This document shows, piece after piece, positions 42,901-54,900 of a DNA stretch of 64,000 nt. The notes below the pieces were generated by a model. That model was not told the DNA's origin. It was given only the letters and a program-made list of their open reading frames with translations, and did not search any database. The DNA lies in the NCBI GenBank assembly GCA_949987565.1, contig OX465112.1, positions 19,999,516-20,063,515 of the forward strand, given 5' to 3'. How positions within the stretch are numbered: position 1 is the stretch's first letter; each line of letters starts with the position of its first letter. This stretch comes from Luidia sarsii. Its lineage: Eukaryota > Echinodermata > Asteroidea > Paxillosida > Luidiidae. The position numbers and the translations under genes were made by a program.

Positions 42901-45900
42901 CCAAATAGCCAGCTACCTGCTTTGGTGAGGGAGCCATACAGAGGCATTTAACTGCCAACTCCAGGGACCACGCCCTCATGTGAAAACTTGGGGGGGTTTA
43001 AGATATGTTTTTGAATGTCTTAGTTATTGTTCTGTTAACAAGGCTTATGTAGGCGTTGCCATGGTGTCACATTCAGTGGTTCCTCTTTCTATTTCTATGG
43101 CGATTTGCACATTTGTGTAATGCGCTGTTTTATCATGTCTTTATTGTAGTTGAAGCGTATGTCTGAGCACATTTACAGTAAGCATCTTTCTGATGATGCA
43201 TCTATGCCCGTCAACTTGGACAGCAGTTGTCGTTCCAAGGTGATGCAGGCTCTTAAGAGTCCTACTGCAGAAATGTACAAAACTCAACAACAGCAGGTTG
43301 GTTGGTTCTTCTATCTGCAAATGTTTGTGTTTTAATTTCAACTTGTTATGTTATCCTTAAATAAGATTAGGAGGGGCTGACGTTTGATCCTAGAATGCCT
43401 TTCTTACTTTGAAAAAGGTCCTGCTGGAATTGAAACATGAGGCCCTCCTAATTTGTGAGACTTGCATTTTGGTCATTTCATTCAGTGGGCAGGTTTTCCA
43501 AATGTTTGTATATTACTACTTCCTTGCATATGTTTATACTTTATTATCTAGTCAGCCTTCTTGGGTGTATACACAGTGTTATTAATCACTTAATTGTTTT
43601 CAATGTCTGTGCTTAACCTTTGCACCGTGGCAGATTTTCAAGTTGATGAAGTTTGACAGCTATTCGCGTTTCCTGAAGAGTAAAGTCTACCAAGATTGCG
43701 TGTTGGCTGAGATGGCCGGTAACCCTTTACCGGTCTCCTTCAATCGTCAGCGTAGTGATGGCAGTGTCAGCAGTACTGAGGGAGATACCAAGAAGTCCAC
43801 GCAGAAGGGCAATAAGAAAAAGGTGAGACAGTCTATGGGCGCTGAGGAGTGTTTCCTGTCTTAAGATGTTTCCTGTCTCTCCTTGATCTCTGTCTTTCTG
43901 GTCATTCTGGTGGTGGGCGTTGCTTCTAAACCATGCTGCTTGTGGACAATAAAGCCCTTTTCAGACGACGCTATACCATTGGACTTCGCACAATAAACAG
44001 TTCATTCCCTTCACACGATCGATTGTCGAGGGTCCCGTGAGAAATCCTCCGCTACCGGAAGATTTTTTTGGAGATCCGGCCCTGCGACAAAATCTCGCAA
44101 GGGTTCACCAGGGATGTCTGTCACTCTGAAGCATTGGTGACCTTTCACACAATAGCACTTTGTAAGATTTCTCATGCATGAGACATTTTCTCAAGCCTTG
44201 AGTGTTTTTCAGCGTCGTGTTAAAAGGGCTTAACTGTACAATGTACGTGTTACACGTGACCCTTGGTAGTCAGTGGGCCAAAGGTTAAATGTCAAGCAGA
44301 CGTTACTCCTCCATCAAGGACTTTCAGAGTTATGGATAGCTCAGTAGATGGTTCGTGAACTCACCACACAGGACCAACATTACCAAGAAATCTTAACATG
44401 GACCAAACAACCAAATGTTCAAGCAACATGAAGTAAGATTTTTTACCATTTTCGGTAAAAACCTGAGGACAATATTATAGGAAGTTTGTTTTACCGTGTT
44501 CAATATTTTTTGATACGTCAATGTGTAATGTTATGGCTCTGAAACCAAAGATGCTTTTTGTGTGCTGTGACACTATTTGTTTCCAAGTCAGTAATTAAGT
44601 TATTAACCTTAAACCGATAGACATTTTATTTCCATTAAGTCTACTAGATTATGGTCAGCTCATATAAAACCATAAGGTGTTATGGTCTTTCATTGCATGA
44701 ACATTTTACTTTGTTTTTGTACTTACATGTATATGCACATGAATCTTTGCCTTACATGTACAATGACCTGATTACGGTAATTCAGTTCAATCAAGTAGAA
44801 TTATTTTCATACACAATTCTGACCTGTGGAAAGCTTTCATCAAAGAATTCAAGTGAACGTAAACTTATTGATTCAATATTTCCTGATCATTTTCATCTGT
44901 GGTGTTCTATTTGTTGTGTAAACATACATACACCTTCCATGTACACTAGTCTGTATGTAGACACGTAATAATATGACTTTTTGTTATATTAACAACGTTA
45001 GACAATGTTGTAAATACAGGTAAGTTTGATTTGCTATGAAGAGTGACATTAAGATCTTAGTCCTCCATTGCCTGAAAGTCTTGCCATTCCTCCCACTAAT
45101 AATCTTTGCGTTTCTTTATCCACAAGTTTGTCATACATGTTTTGTTTCTGTCTGTAATTGTAAAACTCATCCTGATTTTCGGTTTGTAGATGCGAGGCAA
45201 AATGTTCTCAAAATGGAGGAAATGCAGAAATCATTAATCTAACATGGAACATTTCTAGACTCTTTTGGAAGCTGCATTTGTGTCACTCCACTGTCCTTCA
45301 CATCTTGTTATTTATGTGAGCGATTGAACAATGTTTACTCATTGTCTGTTGTTTACAGCTTCGGGGACTACGTTTTTCCTCCTCACACTTTTACGATTGA
45401 TGAACATCATGCCATGACCTACACTTGTCTGATCATTTCAATACTTTCCAGATACTTTGGGTCAGTTTACGGTTGTAAGAACGTCATTATATGAAATTGC
45501 TTTAACCTTTTTTAGTTCCCCTCCCTTTTAAAAATAATTTGACAATTTCGAAGCTCACTAAACAATTTGGAACAATAAATGCCTTTGAAAGAGATCAACA
45601 AGAGTACATGTACATTCTGTGTACAAGCGAGTCAAACCTGGCACAATCGGATGTCTGTGTGGCTTTTTGTCAAGCTACTTATTGTTTTGTGGTAGACTGA
45701 AGAGTCTTTGTTTAAAACTTGAACAATAGTGGTTCTTGGATTCGGACGGCCCTGTGCGTAGCAACACTGCATGCACTCCGTACTTGGAGTTCCTAGCGCA
45801 AAGTGGTTGATGATTGGTGTACTTGATCATGTGACATCTCCCATAGAAGTCCTGCCAATGCTTGTTCAAATGCCGGTACATCACTACATGATATATAGAC

Positions 45901-48900
45901 ACAACTGAAGATTTGAATACATACATGTACAGTTGTGACATTCAAATATTATGCACACTGAACTTCTTGAGCACAATCACAACAAGGTAATGTCCTTTGC
46001 ACAAAGCTTTTGCAAAAGACGCTTTAAAAATCCTCAATTAAGCTCTTTACTCCACTGGACATTATATGTTTGTCCAGTCTATTAAGTATGATGAGGCACA
46101 TTAATGGGGTTTGACATAATCCAAAACAAATCCATTTTCCTGTCACTAAGATTTTTGAAGTTTTAATTGTAGGACATTATAACTTGCCAAAAGATACCTG
46201 TATTGTACTATCATGTATTTTGTATTGAAAATAGCGAAGTAGATGTTAAGGCTGTATATACATGTATGTGTAGTGTGCACAGTCAGCATTGTAGATACCC
46301 AAAAGAAGTTGCACATATGAGATTTAATGTATACTCATGGTACTTGTTATAAAGAAAGTTTTAAACCAGGCACTTGATCATTCTGCCTTTAGCTTAATAC
46401 CAACACTTTCAGATTCATTGTATGCACAGTTCTAACAACTGAATACCACTCTCCTGGGATTATAGAGTCTTCAAACATCATTGGTTATTAAAATACAAAC
46501 CACAACAGTGGCATGTCTGAGCTGAATCAATATTTGCTCTCAGCCCTATCATTGCTTCATATTTGAAAATCCACAATGTACATTGTATATAATTGGTGTC
46601 TGTCTCTTTGAACAGTGGGTTGCTATACATTCCATGTACATACACGTAATAAATCAATGTTCACATCGTGTACATGTTTTGTCATCTTGTCAGTGTTTAC
46701 TTCATATTTCTGCTGTCTGTCAATCTTAATTTCACCCAAAGCCTTTGTTTGTTCGTTTCCTTTGCTTTTTAAGGGGAGTCTTTATACGCTACGTCAATTT
46801 ATTAAAAATGAGGAGGGCCCGATGTTTTGATCCTAGCAGAACCATCTCTGCCTTTGAGAAAGGTCCTGCTAAGTTCAAAACGTCAGGCACTCCTAATTTT
46901 TGAGATTTGCATTTTGGATATTTTAGTCATTTAGCAGTTTGCAACATTTGGGCATACTACTATATAATCAATCCGAAAAGTACCACAATTATCTTTTGTT
47001 CATTGGCCTACCTCGTCTGGCTAAATAGAAACACCTCATGACTTTTTCTCACTTCCTAAGGGGTTTCCCAACAGATGTTCAATGACTTGTGGTAATTGCA
47101 GTGCAGGGTGGGACTGGTAGATTGAGTGGAAGGGTTCTTCAGGAAATCACATGCTAAGAATGGCCTTGACCTTTGACATTAGAGAACAAACTTATCTTCC
47201 CAGGATGCCTTGGTCAGACCGGCTGGTTTTCTATTCAGAGATCACTCCATAATGCGATTGGCTGTTTCCTAGGCGGACTTGCTTAGCACAGCTTTTCATT
47301 GGCTATTGGAAGTGGAAGTGGAGGGGTATTTCATAGCTGGCTTTGTGTGGGAGGAACTGAAGGATTGGCTCTCTTTGTTAAGTGGATGGATTTTCTTGTG
47401 CTGTCCTTTCTTGGAGGATGATTACCATATCAAAAGAGGAAATGGCTTTTCCTGGTGGTACAATGCTTGACATGTGGCAAAGTGCATTTTGAGGAATTGA
47501 GGGATCACTCGTCAAAACCAGAAGTTTCCTGTGGCGTTGAATACCTACATGTGAAAGGAAATATCACATTGCACACACGCTGTAATCAAACATTGGTTTT
47601 TTATTTTGTGGAAGATATTGGGGTCGAAACCAAAACTCTATAGAGCGCTAATCATTTTTTATTGACCGTGTTATAGATGATAAACTTATAACTGTAACCC
47701 ACATAGAGTCATATGCAAAGATGTTGCAAACTGCAAACTGACGTCCAATTATTTAACAATTGTGTGAATCGAACCTCTGGTTTACACAGGTTGGATGTAA
47801 ATGCTCTGAAAAATAAATTTGGCTCAATTTGTGTTTTCTTTTACAGTATCAAATATGGAAAACGGGCAAATCTTACAACCTGGATATTAGTGAAGACAAC
47901 ACTGACAAGAAACGCAAGTCCTTGTTGCCGTGGAACCGAGGTAAATATCTAAAACAAAAAAAGAAGAGCAAGCAGGAAGTCCAATTGGAAAGTAAATTGT
48001 CTAAATAGTTGCACAATATTAATCAAAAGTTAGAGGGCCTGACGAAAGGTTCTGCTAGGATCGAAAGGTCAGGCCCTGCTAGGATCGAAAGGTCAGGCCC
48101 TCTAACTTTTGAGATTTATGTATTGCAGGTCATTTTAGTCATTGAGCAGTTTTTTGTATTCACTAGATGTTAATCATTGGACCTTGGTATGGCTACCATC
48201 GCAGTACCTTATACCTAGACAGCTGCTTGTAAACCTTTGTACAAGGTTGCCACCTGTCACCAGTTGTGTGTAAACCATAGAGAATAATGCCAATTAAACT
48301 GTTTCTAAAATTCTAATTGGCAAAAACAACTTCACCTGAATCTGTATCCTTGTGGAGACCTGGCTTTGTTCTCCTGCACTAGACAACCGAGTTAGGATCA
48401 ATTTTTTATACCACATTCACTTTCCCTTATATAACACTCTTTTTTCCAAATATCAGTTTCGTGAAAACCTTGCAGAGATCTACATGTATACACGTTTACA
48501 AATTCTCTGTGGAGACCTATTCAACTTATTGGACTACATAAGGCACTAGATTCATGCCCAACTGGAGTATCCTCTCTAATAGATGCACCTTTGCTATGGG
48601 TCTTTGACTTTTATACAGAAACATCAATACAGAAAGTGGTTGATGTATTTGGTTACGGTAATCTTTGCTCTAGGGCCGTTTCAAACTCCACTCTTTTTGC
48701 GTGTGTGGACACAACAAATGAGATTTTTAGTGGGAATTGAATTGTGATTCAGACTCCTCTAAGAGTGAGACTTTTTCAAATAATCACTTTTATTTGCAAC
48801 ACTGTGTGTTTGGGAATGCTCCACTGAATCGTACTGGTTTTTTAATCCCACAATGCACTGCTCACAGTCTGTTTGACAGGAAGTGCCGCGCTAGTTAAAA

Positions 48901-51900
48901 TGTCTCCCTGTGTGGGCCACCTTTAAGGACACACATTTGACCACAACTGCTAACTACAACCGGCTTGCGATTTTTTGTAACACAATTTTTTGGCCCGTGT
49001 GGAATTTTTTGTTTTGAATCACGATTCAAATTGCAATTAGTTTCGTAGTGGGAATGGCCATTGTGAGTCAATTTTTATGACATCTTTATTTGACAGCAAC
49101 AAAAAGCAGATTGGTTTGGAAATGTTCTATTTGTATCCGGTGTGATTTGTTTTGGTCAGTTATCTGAGATGTGGAACTTTTTGTTCACAGTGCCCAAGAA
49201 ATTTGGCAAAGACCCGGAATCACCCAAAGACACAGGTAATGTCAGATCCTTCTCATTTTTTGTTAGCCTGTTGGATTCCATTGCTCCATTCCAGCATACC
49301 TCCACTCGAGTAGTTTTTTAATATTGTCACTAAAGCCGCATTTCCACTGGACTTATTTTGGTCAAAGTCACCAAGACTTTGGTTACTTTTTCCATTTTAA
49401 GTTCAGTAGAAGCAGCCCTGTTAAATTTTCTCTCAAAATTTAGTGGGCCTGACGTTTCGATCCTAGCAGGACCTTTCTCAAAGGCAGAGTGACAAGGACA
49501 AAACAGAATTAACAGATACATGTACACGAAGGAGGGGGAAAGAGAGTGAATAGGACATGGATTAGAAACCAGCTTTACCAGAGTAAAGCTGGTAGGGGGA
49601 GATCAAAGGGAAGGGCAAGGAGTAGGGTAGGGATTAGTGAGAGGAGGGGAAAGATCAAAGAGAGAAGTGTTGAGGAGTGAACACAAAAGAAGGATTATCA
49701 GAAAGCTGCATGGTGTTAGTCATTACCCTCCTGGATGTTGAGACCATGTGAAGACGCTTCATCCACATTTTCTCACAGCATTACTACGGTGACCAAGAGA
49801 TTCTATGCCCAGTACACTCATATCTGATATCAAATGATCAGGGAGATTGAAGTGATCCCCAACAGGGGTGTCCATTTTACCGGTTTTGATTGTAGACCTA
49901 TGGCCATAGAGGGTGTTTTTGGTCTCGCCAACATACTGAACATTACAAACTCTACAAGAGATGAGGTATATGATGTTTGAGGTAGTGCACGTGATAATGA
50001 CTAACACCCTGCAGCTTTCTGATAATCCTTCTTTTGTGTTCACTCCTCCACACTTCTCTCTTTAATCTTTCCCCTTCTTCTCACTAATCCCTATCCTACT
50101 CCTTGCCCTTCCCTTTGATCTCTCCCTACCAGCTTAACTCTTTGTCCTTTGTTTCTCATCCATGTCCTATTCTCTCTCTCCCCCCTTCCTTCATGTACAT
50201 GTATCTGTTTTGTCCTCTGCCTTTGAGAAAGGTCCTGCTAGGATCGAAACGTCAGGCCCACTAAATTTTGAGATTTGCATGGTAATTTTAGTCAGTAAGC
50301 AGTTTGCAACATTTTTGTATATCACTCTTAATTTTCTCTCAGTTACTTTAACTGAGCCGAATGGTTACATTTACCGGCCAACCTCTGCCCAGTAAAAGTG
50401 ACCAGGTAAGTTTAACCGAGCCGATTAGTCCAGTGGAAACACACCACTCGGTAAAACGCGACTCGGTTAAAAACCACATCCGGCTTATGACGTAACACGT
50501 ACATGCACTGTGCACAATGTCTGCTTCGTGTTGCGCACTAAATGTACATAGTACATGTACGTTGACCTAATCTTGCACACTACCAACGTCATTTTGTAAC
50601 CTCAAAGGTCACACACAGTGCCCACATATTGCCAGCTCGGTTACTTTAACCATCATCTCAGGACAATTTTAATCCAGTGGCTTAAGTTTTTGATGGTATG
50701 ACCCAATAATTTCAAGATGGTTTTCTGTACTGGTCTCATTACTGGACTTGTTTTTTTTTTCATTCAGGAAACATAAGATCATTGCCTGATCAGCAACTTG
50801 GAAGGGATACAAGTTTGTCTGAGAAGACTCGAGATTCCCTAAATGGAAAGGCACAGGTAAGTTGAATGGGAATCAGAATGGTCTCCAAGCTGCATTGTAG
50901 AGAAGATTTGGAAGGTGTGCATGGTGGAAGTTCAGAGTGGAAGGTTTGCGTTGAATACCATACACATCATTTCTTGTGAGATGGAGTGTGGCTCTGAGAA
51001 GAGCCGGTCACTCAGTCAGATAAGATTTGAAGGTTTGCACGGTGGAAGTACAAATTGGAAGGTTTGCATTGACACCATGTACATCATCTCTTGTGTGATT
51101 GAGTGTGGCTCTGAAAAGAGCCGGTCACTCAGTCAGCAGTCAGATAAAATTTGAAAGTTTACACAGTGGAAGTACAAATTGGAAGGTTTGCGGTGACACT
51201 GTGCATATCATCTGTTGTGAGATGAGTGTGACTCTGAGAAGAGTGTGTACTCGACCTGTTGTCAGGACACTGCTGCATTCCAACTATCATTGATGCTTAC
51301 TTGTGTTGTGGAGGGTGCTTGTGCACGGACAATCTATATTTATTTGATTTTCCGGGATACATGTACATGTATACACATCACAGCACACTCAAATAAGAAT
51401 CAAGGGAAGAAACAAAAATAAATAGACTAAACAAATTAGCACTAAAAAATAAAGAAAACAGATTCAACATCCGATTAGCTTCTGTAGGATTTCCCCAAAG
51501 AAACTACCGGTAGTTTCTATCAGGGGGCCCTCCAAACTAATTGGATGACAAAAACAGTGCAGGGGCATGAAAAGAGTTGGCCATTCACTGGAGTGTGTCA
51601 GTGTGAGAGTGGGTGCCAAGGGTAGAGGAGACCCAGGATGTAGACAAGGTGGTGGATGAACAGATGAAGTGGCGTTGTCTGTGGGTATAGCAGATCCAAT
51701 GGACAGCAGCTGATTTCACGAAACATCATATATTGCGTATTACGCCATATTTTGCTGCCTTTTCTAAAAATTGCTGAAAAAAGTCATTGTGGTGCAAGAC
51801 TTACACAACATTTGTATGTTGCGTAACTTACGCAACTGTTCTTGAAATGGGCTGCTGGAGAGGTCACAATATGTAGCCATATTCAGCATAGATCCATACT

Positions 51901-54900
51901 GTTTCATTTGTGATGTTCAAAAAAGAAATGTCATTCTCTTGTCATATTAAATGAAGGAGTTTTCTTGAACAGCAGATTGGTCTACCAAACATGGTGCCAT
52001 GTACATGTAACTGGATATGATTTCATGGCTGTCTTGTCTTCACTTCATCACAGGGTATCGCAGTGGAAGGCATATGTCGCCTTGTCTTCCCCAATGACGA
52101 TGTCGTGGTTGTGCCGGCTAGGCGAGGTTTTACTGTACGTGACGTCTTGGCTCCACATCTTGAAGTGCGTCAGCTCAATTTCCAGACTGTTGAAACATTC
52201 CTTGCTGATTCCAAAGATGTATGTATTGTTTCCTTTGAACGTCTTAATAGGGTGTGAGATGGGACAAAACATCTGAACAGATGTGTTGATCTTTATACTA
52301 AAAGTAATAATTACAAATTCCATGTTTGTTTAATATTCATCAAGTTAGGAAAAGCATTGATTTAAAACATACATAGTATTTCAAATTTCGTACTATTTCA
52401 AATTGAAAACCTCACAAAGAAAACTTTGACTGGACAGGGACTTGAACCCGAGATCTCTGGATTAACATACCAGTGCTCTTCTATCTGAGCTATCCAGCCC
52501 TTAGATGGTGGCCTCCCAAATAGTCAACTAAGTTTATGGTTGATCACTGGTACATGTACGTTAATCCAGAGGTCTTGGGTTTAAGTCCCGGTCCAGTGAA
52601 AGTTTTCTTTGCTATTTTTATCAATTTGTTCAAAAGTTCCCAGTCAGTTTTTCCTTTGTTTATTTGACGCGTACTATTTCACTTAGAGATTGTATTGGAC
52701 TGGTTTCATGGGATGGTTCATTCATTTTGTAATCCCATTCATGTTGAATGATGAAATCATTCACCGTACCCAAGCTACTGTAGCCATCCAAGCATTCTAT
52801 CATCAGGTACATTCATCTCCTCAACATGTTCATCCACATGTACATGTATATCATATACATCAATGAGTTAACAGGAATCTCATTTTCCATCATTTTAACA
52901 GTCTTATCCTAAGGGCAGGAGAAAGGTACATGTACAAACCAATGTCCCTCATCATCCCATTTGCATGCTAGACATTATACTTTGCTATGCATGATGTAAG
53001 GCAGTTTCAGGGGTCGATTTCACTAACTCTTTGTGATCATCGCAAATGCCAAAATTGCTTGCAAAGTCTGAAATCCATCACAACTTAGCGATTGTAGTGC
53101 CGCTAAGTTGCAACGGATTTCAAACTTTGTGATGGATTTTGGCATTTGCAATAATCACAAAGTGTAAGTGAATTCGGTCCCAGTTTCTGGTGATTGGTTT
53201 GAGAGTTTGGGATGCAGGGTGTGAAAATAAAAAGAAGCGTAAACATGATCTTTATTTGGAAAATAGTAGGTGTAAAATCATTGGGTCTTATTTTCTATTC
53301 ATTCATCTGTGAATTTAGTTTGTGATCAATTGTGTTGCATTGATAGGTTGTAGGGTTGAACTCAAATGCAACTACTTGCTCATTGTAGCGGCCTTGTCAT
53401 TATTTTGGTAAATGGTGGTTCAGTGAAGGTTCAAATGCTCATTGTGTGGTCACTCATATGGAAGAATGTCGTCTGTCATGTCAGGAGTTATTTTGTTAGT
53501 CTTGTCTGTCTTGGTGAGAGAAGGTGTGAGAATCAGTGTTGTCGCTTTTTTTTGTTTTTGTTGCTTTATGTTTGCAATTAACACAGCCCAATGCTAACCC
53601 AATTTATGTTATACTCTAAGTTCTAAATGTGTTTGTACTGATGTGGTTGTACTGACCATTCTTACATGACCTTTAAAGTAAGTGACATTTACATAACTAT
53701 ACTGTTAACTGGATAGGGTGAGGGACGGTATAAATGTTTAGCCATACAAGTTGTTAATTCATAATATTTCTCTCCTTCATTCAAAATAAAAATTACAGAT
53801 TCTTGACTACAACCAAGATATGGGCAACTTATCCGGGGCAGAGGTAGTGGTTGAACAGAGGGTAGTCTTCAGGTAAGGTTGACGTCCACAGGAGGTTGTG
53901 CATTCTGATCTTATTTTGATAATGGTAATAGTTGATTGTCTCATTTTAAATGCCGGTGAAATAACTTGGCTTCACCACATTCAGAATGCATGTTCCTCAT
54001 GTCCTAACAAGGACCTTAAAATTCACCCATGTTTCAATTGTATTAAAACAATCAACAATTATGAAGTACAATCAACTGTTGCAAACTGCACACTGACTAT
54101 TAAAACCGACCAGCAATACATAAATCTTAAAAGTTAGAGGGCCTGACGTTTCAATGGTAGCAGGACCTTTCTCAAAGGCCTTTGCCTTTGAGAAAGGTCC
54201 TGCTAGCATCGAAACGTCAGGCCCTCTAACTTTTAAGATTTAAACCAATTTTGCCAGTTGCCAGTATTCGAAAGAGTTTAATTAAAGGTAACTACTTTTG
54301 ACTTGAAAGTGTCTTCATGATCATGCTCCGAAGTATTTCTGTGAGTTGATTTCTGAGAACACACCCCATCAGGCAGAGGCATACTGCTACAAACAAACAT
54401 TCAGTCATCCTTTGGTGACACGGCTTTTGGTGTTTCTAGTGCTTTTAGTGAACTGAGGAATGCATCCCCTGCGAGTGTTGTTCACTACGTAGAGAAATAT
54501 TTCAGTCTAGGTTGAAGACCTTTCTGTTTGAATCATCGGTTAAACTGCATTTTGTTTCGTGCCCTCTGCACCTTCAAATAGTCTACTGGGCATACTGGCT
54601 ACTTCCTCGTTGGTGGGCCCTGGTCTCACTCTTCTGATTGAGCCCAGGCAAACGACAGCTTGAGACAGCAGCACCTCTTATTGCTGCTTGCCTCATATGC
54701 AAGAAGAAATCTTTTGGAGGAATGGCTCACAACAAATGCTTTATATTATTCAAACAAACGAAGGAAAAACTGACTGGGAACTTTCAAACAAATTGAACCA
54801 TTTGCAAAGAAAACTTTGACTGGACTGGGACTTGAACTCGAGACCTCTGGATTAATGTATCTGTGCTCTTACATCTGAGGTATCCAGCCCTTAGATGGTG

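Larger units (their letters stand above)
49436..50329 (-). mobile_element. Penelope-like retroelement, truncated, inverted arms, 12-bp target duplication
   Basis: 894 bp flanked by exact 12-bp duplications AATTTTCTCTCA (49424-49435 and 50330-50341). Arms of about 285 bp (49436-49725 and 49995-50275) are inverted copies of each other. Between them lies the end of a GIY-YIG endonuclease frame on the minus strand. The right side has an extra 55-bp tail (GAGATTTGCATGGTAATTTT ... GTATATCACTCTT) not mirrored on the left. Inverted terminal repeats, a variable-length target duplication, a GIY-YIG C-terminus and hammerhead motifs are all established traits of Penelope-like elements. The reverse transcriptase is missing, so the copy is 5'-truncated. 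Confidence 0.88.
49330..50447. mobile_element. MITE interrupted by the Penelope-like element
   Basis: GCCGCATTTCCACTGGACTTA at the left and CCAGTGGAAACACACC at the right look like inverted ends of a short element whose middle was hit by the insertion at 49,436-50,329. Similar text (TTTCCACTGGACTTA) occurs at 14,755. Ends are inferred by eye. Confidence 0.5.

Noticed and set aside
49436..50329. DNA transposon with 285-bp terminal inverted repeats
   Set aside because: The GIY-YIG frame, 12-bp duplication, unmirrored tail and hammerhead motifs fit a Penelope-like element better than any cut-and-paste family.
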